A DNA stretch of 14,622 bases. Origin: CAYJNO01 sp964371715 (GTDB lineage: Bacteria > Bacillota_I > Bacilli_A > Erysipelotrichales > Erysipelotrichaceae). The DNA lies in the NCBI GenBank assembly GCA_964371715.1, contig CAYJNO010000037.1:1-14622 (forward strand), read 5' to 3'. How positions within the stretch are numbered: the first letter of the stretch is position 1; each line of letters begins with the position of its first letter. The notes below the pieces were generated by a model. The model saw nothing but the letters and a program-made list of their open reading frames with translations, had not been told where the DNA came from and did no database searches. This document shows, piece by piece, positions 5,643 to 13,455 of this stretch. The position numbers and the translations under genes are program-made.

Positions 5643-6710
5643 ATGAAAAAATATTTATATAAATTTATTAGTATTATCTTTATTTTAGCATCATTTTTAA
5701 TTATGTTCCTAGGCGATTTTAATGAATTTTCAATTACTATCGGAACTATTGTCTTAATTTTAGGTTTTACTCTTTGGATATTCTCTACTCCAAAAGCATA
5801 CAATAATGCAGTAAGCTCAGTTAAACAAATTCCAAATGATAGAAATCTTACTATAGAAGATTTTTATCACGCCTTTAAAGATCATAATAGTATTCTTGGA
5901 AAACCATGGCTTGGTAATTTAAAAACTGTTAAAGGAAAATGTTTAATCTTTGGTCCTTCAGAGTCTGGTGATTACCTATATATGCATCGTATGTTTAATA
6001 ACTTTTATTTATCAGTTAATCAATTTCCATCATTTATCAAAAATTATGATGGCAGAACTCATAAATTTTTTGACCATGCATTTTCAGATGAAGAAATTAT
6101 TAGTTATTCATTAATTGGTCAAAGTATACTTGAAGATGTATTGTATGTATTTACTGAATTTTCAATTAAAAATATAATTCTTCCATTTCAAACTGAAAAT
6201 AACATTGGTAAATTATATCGTTTTAGTGAGGAATTCAAACTTACTGGTCAAACATTTTATTTGTCAGACTTTCATGGAAATCAACAATATAAGATAGATG
6301 CAACAATTCCTTTAAAAACTTTTTATATTACTGACATTAATACAGGTGAAGAAAAATTAAAATTAACTAAAAGGTTAATTAAAGTGTTAGATCATTATGA
6401 CTTTTATGTTGATGGTAATCTTTATGGAAGTTTTGAACAAAAACTAGATATTTATCATGATACATTTGAACTACAGACTACAGATGGTTTATTTCAAATG
6501 AAAAGTATCAATGACCAATTTGGTACCAATTATATTGTAAAATTAAATGATAAAGTTATTGGAACAATTGCTGAAAAACTAAATATCACACTAAATAATC
6601 TTGTGTTTGATAACTTTGTAATTCATATAAGAGATCAAAAATATTTAGTTATATTGGCTGCATTTGCAGTTATGGCTGCAAGAGAATTAAAAAGAGATAA
6701 TACAAACTAA
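5643..6710 (+). CDS. Membrane-anchored LURP-one/Tubby-like domain protein
   Basis: The protein has 355 aa. Two N-terminal hydrophobic helices (about 5-23 and 28-47) form a membrane hairpin. Residues about 60-185 are a region I do not recognise, possibly globular and cytoplasmic (WLGNLKTVKGKCLIFGP, FSDEEIISYSLIGQSILEDVLYVF). The C-terminal part, about 190-350, looks like a LURP-one-related (Tubby C-like) barrel: repeated beta strands such as FYLSDFHGNQQYKID, FYITDINTGEEKLKLTKR, DFYVDGNLYGSF and YIVKLNDKVIGTI. It closes with a hydrophobic helix, YLVILAAFAVMAARELKR, which fills the barrel in this fold rather than being a third membrane span. The bacterial versions have no settled function. An AGAGGG site precedes the ATG by 7 nt. 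The domain call is from pattern only. Confidence 0.6.
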   Translation: MKKYLYKFISIIFILASFLIMFLGDFNEFSITIGTIVLILGFTLWIFSTPKAYNNAVSSVKQIPNDRNLTIEDFYHAFKDHNSILGKPWLGNLKTVKGKCLIFGPSESGDYLYMHRMFNNFYLSVNQFPSFIKNYDGRTHKFFDHAFSDEEIISYSLIGQSILEDVLYVFTEFSIKNIILPFQTENNIGKLYRFSEEFKLTGQTFYLSDFHGNQQYKIDATIPLKTFYITDINTGEEKLKLTKRLIKVLDHYDFYVDGNLYGSFEQKLDIYHDTFELQTTDGLFQMKSINDQFGTNYIVKLNDKVIGTIAEKLNITLNNLVFDNFVIHIRDQKYLVILAAFAVMAARELKRDNTN

Positions 6711-6722
6711 TTATTTAAACAT

Positions 6723-6762
6723 AAAAAAACTATTTCTATCAAATTTAGAAATAGTTTTTTTT
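6723..6762. terminator. Bidirectional Rho-independent terminator
   Basis: ACTATTTCTA (6729-6738) pairs with TAGAAATAGT (6746-6755) around a 7-nt loop, flanked by an A tract on the left and a T tract on the right. It serves the convergent LURP-like gene (plus) and split-barrel gene (minus, stop at 6776). Confidence 0.85.
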
Positions 6763-6775
6763 ATACTGATAAATA

Positions 6776-7576
6776 TTATTTTTTAAATGATAAAGCTAAT
6801 AAATTATCTGTACTTTTGAAGAATGCATTATTAGTAGCTTTTAATTTTTCTTGAATTTCTATTACTTTTTCTGGTTCTAAAATTTGGATTTTAGTTTCAA
6901 AATGATTATCTCTTCCATCATATATTTTGCAAATTCCACCATTTTTTATATGTTCAACTTTATTAGAATTAACATTACATAATGCATAATATGTACCATC
7001 TTCTACTATAACACTGAAGATTACTTCTTTTTCATTATCCCCATAAGTCATTAATAAAGTATATGAATTTTCAAATCTTTCTTTACCAGACATTGTATAC
7101 TTTGAAAAGTTAACATTCCAATTTTTATCCAAACTGAATATTTCATTCGAACCAAAATATGCTTTTCCTTCAACTAATTCTAGTTCAAAGAATTTTGCTC
7201 CATGATTTAACATTTTTTTATATAATGGATCTTCATTTGCTGCTTTCAATAATATATTAGATGAAGTATCTAACGCTTTACATATATAGTTTCCATATAC
7301 TCTTTTAGTCATTTTTAATCCCTGACCATCTTTATCAATAATTAATCCGCTTATCTTATCATTATCTTTTATAACATTAAGTAATGATGATACACCAACT
7401 AATAACATAATATGTCTACCATCTATATACCTATAATTTGCTTTTTCAATTAAAGGAAAATCCTCACCATTGTTGTAGGCTATTTCTATACTCGTTTGCT
7501 TTTCTAAAAAATTTAAAATTTCAACTTTCATTTCATTTATTGGTTTTCTATTTTTCATTGCATCTTTTGGACTCAC
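6776..7576 (-). CDS. Putative tandem split-barrel (pyridoxamine 5'-phosphate oxidase-like) protein
   Basis: This is a 266-aa soluble protein without signal peptide. The N-terminal half (about 15-150: KVEILNFLEKQTSIEIAY, YRYIDGRHIMLLVG, ISGLIIDKDGQGLK, FFELELVEGKAYFG) and the C-terminal half (about 165-266: NSYTLLMTYGDNEKEVIFSVIVEDGTYYALCN, KVEHIKNGGICKIYD) each look like a PNPOx-type split barrel: helix, then strands with short polar turns. Such proteins usually bind FMN, F420 or heme. The match is from shape, not from a unique motif, so function is open. The start is GTG at 7576 with GGAGG 9 nt upstream; the first ATG in frame is six codons later with no site. It has its own promoter upstream and shares a terminator at its end. 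Confidence 0.5.
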   Translation of the reverse strand: MSPKDAMKNRKPINEMKVEILNFLEKQTSIEIAYNNGEDFPLIEKANYRYIDGRHIMLLVGVSSLLNVIKDNDKISGLIIDKDGQGLKMTKRVYGNYICKALDTSSNILLKAANEDPLYKKMLNHGAKFFELELVEGKAYFGSNEIFSLDKNWNVNFSKYTMSGKERFENSYTLLMTYGDNEKEVIFSVIVEDGTYYALCNVNSNKVEHIKNGGICKIYDGRDNHFETKIQILEPEKVIEIQEKLKATNNAFFKSTDNLLALSFKK

Positions 7577-7610
7577 TAAATTATACCTCCATTATTTAAT
7601 CATACACATC

Positions 7611-7628
7611 AGTTAGTGTTTTCTAACT
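7611..7628. promoter_or_regulatory. Operator-like inverted repeat at the predicted transcription start
   Basis: AGTTAG (7611-7616) and CTAACT (7623-7628) are exact inverted complements with a 6-nt spacer. It falls immediately downstream of the predicted -10 box of the split-barrel gene, where a repressor site or a 5'-end hairpin would act. Confidence 0.4.
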
Positions 7629-7629
7629 A

Positions 7630-7658
7630 AATTTAGCAATAATCTTATTTTTTGTCAA
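7630..7658 (-). promoter_or_regulatory. Promoter of the split-barrel gene
   Basis: A perfect TTGACA on the minus strand (7653-7658) is followed at 17 nt spacing by TAAATT (7630-7635, 4 of 6 matches to TATAAT). Transcription would begin near 7623, about 47 nt before the GTG start. Confidence 0.45.
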
Positions 7659-7688
7659 TATAATTTCATGTATTTATTACAGACTTTT

Positions 7689-8470
7689 TTATTGAGGAGT
7701 AGCAATTATACATATGGTATCTAATTTCCCGGTAGATTGTTTACCACAAACATCATCAAAATACTCTTTTACTATGAATCTATTCTCTAATAATTCTATG
7801 CTTATTCCTTTTATGTCATACATTGTATTCCAAATTAAATACTCTTTTATCTTTTCATTTGTAACAACGATATATTGATTTACACTTATAGTATTTTCAT
7901 CATATTTATGTATTGCTTCTAAGCAAAGATGTTCATTTGAACTTCAATAACCTCCATTTTCATAATGTGTCCAGGTTGGTAGTATTTCAAAAATAAAAAT
8001 TACACCTGGCTTTAATGCTTTATTTTATTTAGAAGTATTTTTCTTTCATCTTTTGTTAGTGCTGCATAATCACAATATATTAAGATGATACAATCAAATT
8101 CATTTTCATAATCAATATCTAAATAATTTTGATAAATATAATTAGTTTTCTTATCATTATCTTTTGCATATGCTATAGAACGTTTTGAATAATCAATACC
8201 TGTAACATTATATCCTAAGTTAGATAATCTACTAGCATATAATCCAAGACCACAGCATAAATCTAGTATCTTACTACTTGGTTCTATGACAGAAGAAAAC
8301 CATTCTACTAATTTATTTATTGTATCATGAGTGCGACTTGCCAGTTATATATCAGGGTTTAAGTGCATTTCAAGCATTCCTTTTGAAATATGCTCATCAT
8401 CCCAAAACAGTTCTGAACTTCTTTGCCATAACTAAGGCTTTTTTACTAGTCATAATAATTTAGTGCTCAT
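7689..8470 (-). pseudogene. Decayed class I SAM-dependent methyltransferase
   Basis: This is a former gene of about 260 codons. It begins at an ATG at 8470 with AGAGGA 6 nt upstream. In one frame it reads QRSSELFWDDEHISKG, then MLEMHLNPDI, ASRTHDTINKLVEWF, the SAM motif I ILDLCCGLG (codons 68-76), VTGIDYSK (Asp93 as the acidic residue of the next strand), DCIILIYCDYAALTKDE and LLNKI. A one-base loss near 8018-8030 then moves it to KALKPGVIFIFE, LPTWTHYENGGY, and finally CGKQSTGKLDTICIIATPQ-TAA (7689-7691). Internal stops are TGA (8450-8452), TAG (8432-8434), TAA (8345-8347) and TGA (7944-7946). This stretch explains the gene-free kilobase. No translated product of full length is possible under the standard code. 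Confidence 0.88.
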
Positions 8471-8549
8471 TAGCATTCCTCTTAATATATAATTACTATT
8501 TTATTTTATCATAATGGACATAAATAAAATAAACACCACTAATAAATAG

Positions 8550-8589
8550 TATGAAATAAAAACAAACACTTACTTTTGCAAGTATTTGT
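8550..8589 (-). terminator. Terminator of the ABC transporter-PHP operon
   Basis: On the minus strand ACAAATACTT (8589-8580) pairs with AAGTGTTTGT (8571-8562), including one G-U pair, around an 8-nt loop, and is followed by TTTTTATTT. It lies 12 nt after the PHP gene stop. Confidence 0.8.
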
Positions 8590-8600
8590 AAATTATTATT

Positions 8601-9584
8601 CTATTTTAAGATAATTGGATTAGTCCAAGCCATTTTACCATGTTTATCAATACATTCTATACGTACATAAGTTTCTGTACCATGCAAACTGTATTCAGCA
8701 TAATTTAAAGTTTCCAAAATATCGTCTTTCATCACTGTTAAACCATCACCAACACAACCACCACAAATAAAGTTTATTTTTCTAACATCACTACATGAGA
8801 CATATACTACACCATTTAAAATCCCCCATTCTTCAATTTCAACGCCAGATGAAGAATAATATTCGCCTTTTACTAAACTATTTACAATATTATCATGATT
8901 TAATGTCTCGGCCATAACAACAATATAACCACCTAGTGCATCAACATATTCACTTACATTATGACTATCATCAGTTGCTATACCATAAACATAATTTTTT
9001 GCATTTAACATATTATCCCAATGTAATGAATCATATCCCTGTTCGCATTCGTTAACTGTTCCATAATTATAAAATTCTAAAGCAAATATATTTTTTAAAT
9101 TAATGAATTCTTCTAAATCAACACGTGACCAAATTGGATGATTATAACTTACAATCATACCTCTATCTACTAAATTATCAACTAGTAATTGTGCTTCTTT
9201 TGCACCATCCCAATCTCCAACATTTGATTTAATTTCCAGTAAATCTCCATGTTTATAATTTATTTTTTTAGCATTTTCTTGCATAGTTGTTGTTCCTAAT
9301 ATACCTAAAACGTGATGTGTCTTTTTATATCTTTTTTTTGATTCATCGACATATAGTGGACTTGATGCTTCAACACCTGGTAAAACTATAAAGTCTTTAT
9401 CATTTAACTCTTCTCTTAAATCACTATATACATCATGATCTGTAATACATAAAAAACTATATCCATTCTTTTTAAATAATGCTTTTACTTCCTTTGGTGA
9501 TAAATTTCCATCTGAATTTGTTGTATGTGTATGTAAATTCCCTTTATAGCGATTTTTAGTTTTATTGAATCCTAAATAATTCAT
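8601..9584 (-). CDS. PHP-domain metallohydrolase, CehA/McbA-like
   Basis: The 327-aa cytoplasmic protein has the full metal-binding set of the PHP (polymerase and histidinol phosphatase) fold. These are GNLHTHTTNSDG (His18, His20, Asp25), ITDHD (His50), GVEAS (Glu72), THHVLG (His90/91), YNHP (His149) and ATDDSH (Asp206, His208). The last 80 residues (from about 247) form a beta-rich C-terminal extension as in CehA/McbA-type members. PHP enzymes usually hydrolyse phosphomonoesters or phosphodiesters with two or three metal ions; some relatives cleave other esters. It is the last gene of the ABC importer operon, 10 nt after the ATPase gene, and its AGAGGTG site overlaps the ATPase stop codon. 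This makes translation coupling likely and suggests that it processes the imported solute. Substrate unknown. Confidence 0.85.
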   Translation of the reverse strand: MNYLGFNKTKNRYKGNLHTHTTNSDGNLSPKEVKALFKKNGYSFLCITDHDVYSDLREELNDKDFIVLPGVEASSPLYVDESKKRYKKTHHVLGILGTTTMQENAKKINYKHGDLLEIKSNVGDWDGAKEAQLLVDNLVDRGMIVSYNHPIWSRVDLEEFINLKNIFALEFYNYGTVNECEQGYDSLHWDNMLNAKNYVYGIATDDSHNVSEYVDALGGYIVVMAETLNHDNIVNSLVKGEYYSSSGVEIEEWGILNGVVYVSCSDVRKINFICGGCVGDGLTVMKDDILETLNYAEYSLHGTETYVRIECIDKHGKMAWTNPIILK

Positions 9585-9594
9585 TTTTTCACCT

Positions 9595-10605
9595 CTAAAA
9601 CACTAAACAATTTCTTTTAAAAATTGTAACAAAGACCGTATCTCCAACATTAAATAGAGCTTTAGACCTAAATAGTGCATCTGCTTTTATCTCTTCATCC
9701 CCATTTATTAAAGTATATCTTATTACATTACCTCTATTTGAAGATCTTTTAACTACCGCTTCAAATTGATATGCTTCTTCTACTGGAATAAATTCATTTG
9801 ATAGTTCTACAGTTTCTGGTCTAATTGCAACTTGCTCAGCATTATCAATTTTTACTTGCATAATAGATTCAAAACTTTTTTTCGACAAAATATTATAATT
9901 TCCGATAAAGCTTGCTGCAAAAGGTGTGCTTGGATTTGTATAGATTTCCATTGGTGTGCCAGATTGTTCAACATTACCTTTATTAAATAAATTAATTATA
10001 TCAGACATAATCATAGCTTCATCTTGATCATGTGTTACAAATATTGTGGTAATATTCATTTCTTGCTGAATTCTTCTAATTTCGTTTTGTAATGATTTAC
10101 GAAGTTTTGCATCTATTGCTGATAGTGGTTCATCTAATAGTAGAACTTTAGGTTCTGTTACAATAGATCTAGCTAGTGCAACACGTTGTTGCATCCCTCC
10201 TGATAATTCATTAGGCATAGCTTTTTCACGTCCTGTTAAAGCAACCATATCTATAGCTTTAGAAACTTTTTCTTTAATTTCTATTTCAGATACTTTCTTC
10301 ATTCTTAATCCAAAGGCTATATTATTATAAACATTCATATTTGGAAATAAACTATATTGTTGAAAAACCATACCAATTTCTCGATCTTTTGGGTCCATAT
10401 CCGTTATATCAACACCATTTAAGATTATTTGTCCACTTGTCACAGTTTCAAGACCTGCTAAGCATCTTAATAATGTTGATTTACCACAACCTGAAGGTCC
10501 TAATAATGTAATAAGTTTACCATCTTCTATTGTTAAATTAATATTATTTAATACAAGATTATCACCATATTTTTTTGTAATATTTCTAAATTCTATTGTA
10601 CTCAT
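9595..10605 (-). CDS. ABC importer ATP-binding protein (PotA/FbpC-type, with TOBE domain)
   Basis: The 336-aa ATPase energises the permeases encoded just upstream. Motifs: Walker A GPSGCGKST (36-44), Q-loop FQQYSLFP (81-88), signature LSGGMQQ (134-140), Walker B VLLLDEP (154-160), D-loop SAID (162-165) and switch His192 in THDQDEA. The C-terminal part (about 230-336, with VAIRPETVEL) is a shortened TOBE-like regulatory domain of the spermidine, ferric iron or phosphonate importer class. The ATG at 10605 overlaps the preceding permease stop by one base (TAATG), with GGGAG about 9 nt upstream. The ATPase stop lies inside the ribosome site of the PHP gene. The importer class is clear; the substrate is not given by this subunit. 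Confidence 0.9.
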   Translation of the reverse strand: MSTIEFRNITKKYGDNLVLNNINLTIEDGKLITLLGPSGCGKSTLLRCLAGLETVTSGQIILNGVDITDMDPKDREIGMVFQQYSLFPNMNVYNNIAFGLRMKKVSEIEIKEKVSKAIDMVALTGREKAMPNELSGGMQQRVALARSIVTEPKVLLLDEPLSAIDAKLRKSLQNEIRRIQQEMNITTIFVTHDQDEAMIMSDIINLFNKGNVEQSGTPMEIYTNPSTPFAASFIGNYNILSKKSFESIMQVKIDNAEQVAIRPETVELSNEFIPVEEAYQFEAVVKRSSNRGNVIRYTLINGDEEIKADALFRSKALFNVGDTVFVTIFKRNCLVF

Positions 10606-11384
10606 TAATTTCTCTCCCTTTTTGATCTTTTATAACTAAGCATAGAAAGTATTAAAGTTACTGTATATACAATTACAATAATTGCACTAGTCACTTGTCC
10701 TGAACTTGACATTTTACGATATAAATATACTTGTGCTGTTTGATAATAATTTCCTGCAATTGTATTTACAATTACAAAATCTCCAAAGACAATCGCAACC
10801 GCAATCAATGAAGAAATCATTATAGATGGTGCAACACAGGGAATTACAATCTTAAAAAATGCTTTTAATTTACTAGATCCTAACATTTGAGCTGCCTCTA
10901 TAATACGTTTCACATCTACAGCTACTAAACTGTTTTTAATACCTTGATACATATATGGTAATATAACAACACAATATGTACATATTAACAAAACTATACG
11001 ATTTGAAAATATACCAGGAGCTCCTGCATAAAGTGATAATATGCTGATTGGTAAAATGACACCTTGAATTGCATAAGGTATTGTGCATAATATGTTAATA
11101 TAACGATCTAACTTTGGAAAATATATAATTACAACATACATTACAAGCAATAATATAACCGCTGTTATAATAGGTGGAATAACCGCCATTAAAATGGATC
11201 TAATCAATGATTCCCAAAATAAAATATCTTCAAATACTTCTACATAGAACTTTAACGTAAATCCTGTAGGTAACAAGCTTGTCCATTCTGTAAACAGTGA
11301 ATAGATAAGTGTTAACCCTAATGGTATCAACAAATAAATAGATACTATAATCATTAAGATATTATTAAATTTTAATTGCTTCAA
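10605..11384 (-). CDS. ABC importer permease (second membrane subunit)
   Basis: The 259-aa integral membrane protein has about six hydrophobic spans (for example about 9-29, 62-88, 96-120, 126-144, 187-208, 234-252). The cytoplasmic EAA loop is IIEAAQMLGSSKLKAFFKIVIP (about 162-183), which docks on the ATPase. It belongs to the binding-protein-dependent transport inner membrane family (PotC/PhnV-like). The start is a TTG at 11382-11384, supported by AGGAGG 8 nt upstream inside the end of the preceding permease gene. That TTG overlaps the TGA stop of the preceding gene (TTGA), a layout for translational coupling, and it also shows that UGA acts as stop here. Confidence 0.88.
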   Translation of the reverse strand: MKQLKFNNILMIIVSIYLLIPLGLTLIYSLFTEWTSLLPTGFTLKFYVEVFEDILFWESLIRSILMAVIPPIITAVILLLVMYVVIIYFPKLDRYINILCTIPYAIQGVILPISILSLYAGAPGIFSNRIVLLICTYCVVILPYMYQGIKNSLVAVDVKRIIEAAQMLGSSKLKAFFKIVIPCVAPSIMISSLIAVAIVFGDFVIVNTIAGNYYQTAQVYLYRKMSSSGQVTSAIIVIVYTVTLILSMLSYKRSKRERN

Positions 11385-12223
11385 CTTTTTGCCCTCCTAT
11401 GATTAGCATCTAGTACTTTTTCTTTAATCATAATTGATAAAACCATTAGTGCCATTAGTATCACAGCTAATGCTGAACCAAATTCTGGCCTTTGTAATAC
11501 ATCTCCTACAAATGTTTCTGATATTCTTATTGGTAGTAAAGATAAATTGCCAGACAACAATGCATATGCAGTAGCATATGCTGCAAGCGCGTTAGCAAAT
11601 AACACACTAAATGTTCCAAGTAAACTTGGCATTAATGATGGTATCGCAACTTTAACCCAGTAATCAAAGGATGTACCACCTAGTAAAGAAACTGCTTCCT
11701 TCCATTGTAATTTTAGTGATTTAAAAGCAGGTATCAAAAGTAGTGTTGCTAATGGAATTTGGAAATATATATATATTAATAAAAGTCCAAAAACTGTGTA
11801 TAAATCAAAGTTAGCTAAAACAGTAAATCCAAATTCTTTTCCAAAGTTAGTAATAACACCAGCACTTCCCAATAAAATTATATAAGAAAATGCAAGTGGT
11901 ACTCCTGCAAAATTTGATGTCATATTTAAAACATTCACAAATAATCCTTTATTTTTTGCTTCACTTGTATGAAAGGCTTGAGCAGCTATAAAGGCAACAA
12001 TTATCCCAATTAATGAAGATGAAATTGAAATAATAAGACTATTAATAATTGCTGTTTGATAAAGCTTTTTTGTAAATGCAGACATATAATGTTCTAGTGT
12101 AAAAGATCCAAGTCCATCACTAAAACTCCTGATAATAAGCATAAATACCGGCAATATTTCAAACAAGAATACTATAATTAAAAATGGTAATAATGCTAAT
12201 AATATTAATTTATTTTTTTTCAT
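11381..12223 (-). CDS. ABC importer permease (first membrane subunit)
   Basis: The 280-aa protein has about six membrane spans, beginning with LILLALLPFLIIVFLFEILP. It carries the EAA loop KEAVSLLGGTSFDYWVKVAIP near the middle of its C-terminal half, as in PotB/PhnU-like permeases. The ATG at 12223 (MKKNKLILL) is chosen because AAAGGA lies about 6 nt upstream; an in-frame TTG at 12250 would place the start inside a stem-loop without a ribosome site. It ends in TGA overlapping the next permease start, and its last codons (HRRAKS) contain that gene's AGGAGG site. It pairs with the second permease to form the transport channel. Confidence 0.88.
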   Translation of the reverse strand: MKKNKLILLALLPFLIIVFLFEILPVFMLIIRSFSDGLGSFTLEHYMSAFTKKLYQTAIINSLIISISSSLIGIIVAFIAAQAFHTSEAKNKGLFVNVLNMTSNFAGVPLAFSYIILLGSAGVITNFGKEFGFTVLANFDLYTVFGLLLIYIYFQIPLATLLLIPAFKSLKLQWKEAVSLLGGTSFDYWVKVAIPSLMPSLLGTFSVLFANALAAYATAYALLSGNLSLLPIRISETFVGDVLQRPEFGSALAVILMALMVLSIMIKEKVLDANHRRAKS

Positions 12224-12237
12224 TATCTTTCCTTTCA

Positions 12238-12271
12238 AAAATTTGACCAAGCTTACACTTGGTCAAATTTT
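12238..12271 (-). promoter_or_regulatory. Intra-operon stem-loop between binding protein and permease genes
   Basis: AAAATTTGACCAAG (12238-12251) is the exact inverted complement of 12258-12271: 14 bp with a 6-nt loop. On the transcribed minus strand the second arm ends in TTTTT and is followed within a few bases by the permease ribosome site. Its place directly after the binding-protein stop suits partial termination or protection of the upstream message, giving more binding protein than permease. Confidence 0.7.
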
Positions 12272-12273
12272 AA

Positions 12274-13371
12274 TTAGTTAGCGTAAGCCATAACCTCTTC
12301 TTGCCATAGTACTCCAATTTCAGCAACTGTAGCTTCCCATGCTTCTTGATCAACAATTGGTGTTGCATTTACATATTGCTCTGAAGGAATTCTTTTTTCC
12401 TCTACTTCTGCTGGTAATTCTACATCACGAATTGGTGTCGCATATCCGATAGCTAGGTTTATTTGTCCCTCATCTGATAAGATATATTCTCTAGCAAGAG
12501 CAGCTGCATGGATATTAGGTGCATATTTGTTAATGATAGTTGCATATCCACTTTGTGCTGCACCATCTGTTGGAATTGTTACTTCAAATGAGGCATTAGG
12601 ATTATTACTTAATATTTGATCACGATAGTTTAAGGCATTATAATCCCATAACAGCATAACTTCAATTTCACCTTTTTCAAGTCTTGCAAGACTAGCTTCT
12701 CCTAAATCAATTCGTCCATCTTCTGCAAGTATCTTAAAATATTCAAGTCCTGGTTCAATATTTGTTTCATCTCCACCATAAGCTAGTGCAGCACTAAGCA
12801 AGATACATTGTCCTGATGTTCCTTTAACTACGTCCCCTACAGTAACTTTATAATCACCCTCTAATATATCAGCAAATGATGTTGGCGCTTCATCTACTAA
12901 GTCTGTATTTGTGATGATAGCCATTGTTCCATAATATGCAATAATCCAATCACCATCATCATCTTTAGCCCAATCAGGAATTTCATCCCAATAACTTGTT
13001 TTATATTGTGCAGTTAATCCTTTTGATTCAGCTAATGGCCCAAATGATTGTCCAACATCTCCGATATCTTTAGTACCATTTTTTCCTTCAGCTTCAAATA
13101 GGGCTAATTCTTCAGCCGATGTCATATCTACATCATTTTGTTTAATATCATATATCTCTTCAATATCATCCCATGTGCCTACCCAATTCGCCCAAGAATC
13201 TGGCATTGCAATGGAATTGATTTCACCCTCTTCTTTAGCATTTGCAATAATTTCGTCTAATGTTAATGTGTTCAAATCAACAATTTCTTCTGTTTTTGCT
13301 GATGATGAACAACCACTTAATACTGTAAAACTTAATAAACCAACTAATACTAAAATCAATAATTTTTTCAT
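12274..13371 (-). CDS. ABC importer substrate-binding lipoprotein
   Basis: The 365-aa protein is the first gene of the importer operon. Residues 1-20 are a lipoprotein signal peptide with lipobox LSGC (Cys21). The mature part has the look of type II periplasmic-binding proteins of the spermidine/putrescine, ferric or 2-aminoethylphosphonate group: an N-terminal segment with PDSWANWVGTW, a hinge region YYGTMAIITNTDLV, a LLWDYNALNYRDQ strand-helix in the C-terminal lobe, and a final SGYATIINKYAPN region followed by ILSDEGQINLAIGYATPIRDVELP. The protein is acidic overall. The ATG at 13371 is chosen because GAGGAG lies 7 nt upstream; an in-frame ATG at 13386 overlaps that site. The ligand cannot be read from sequence alone. 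Confidence 0.88.
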   Translation of the reverse strand: MKKLLILVLVGLLSFTVLSGCSSSAKTEEIVDLNTLTLDEIIANAKEEGEINSIAMPDSWANWVGTWDDIEEIYDIKQNDVDMTSAEELALFEAEGKNGTKDIGDVGQSFGPLAESKGLTAQYKTSYWDEIPDWAKDDDGDWIIAYYGTMAIITNTDLVDEAPTSFADILEGDYKVTVGDVVKGTSGQCILLSAALAYGGDETNIEPGLEYFKILAEDGRIDLGEASLARLEKGEIEVMLLWDYNALNYRDQILSNNPNASFEVTIPTDGAAQSGYATIINKYAPNIHAAALAREYILSDEGQINLAIGYATPIRDVELPAEVEEKRIPSEQYVNATPIVDQEAWEATVAEIGVLWQEEVMAYAN

Positions 13372-13420
13372 TCTTTTTCTCCTCATTAAGATTTTTACAA
13401 CATCATATTATCACCTCAAT

Positions 13421-13447
13421 ATTTTAAAATAATTAATATATTGTTAA
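13421..13447 (-). promoter_or_regulatory. Possible promoter of the ABC importer operon
   Basis: On the minus strand TTAACA (13442-13447) and TAAAAT (13421-13426), each 5 of 6 to consensus, are spaced by 15 nt. Another TTAACA at 13453-13458 has no good -10 partner. The short spacing makes this tentative. Confidence 0.3.
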
Positions 13448-13455
13448 TAAAATGT

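Noticed and set aside
7689..8470. A working methyltransferase made through UGA readthrough as tryptophan
   Set aside because: Only two of the four internal stops are TGA; TAG and TAA stops and a frameshift remain. Other genes in the window use TGG only.
13395..13417. A three-codon leader ORF (Met-Met-Leu-stop) with an AGGTG site ahead of the binding-protein gene
   Set aside because: It is too short to be distinguished from chance in AT-rich sequence, and no attenuator hairpin is linked to it.
13175..13432. Plus-strand open frame of 85 codons
   Set aside because: It lies antisense across the signal peptide and start of the binding-protein gene and is explained by its reading-frame shadow.
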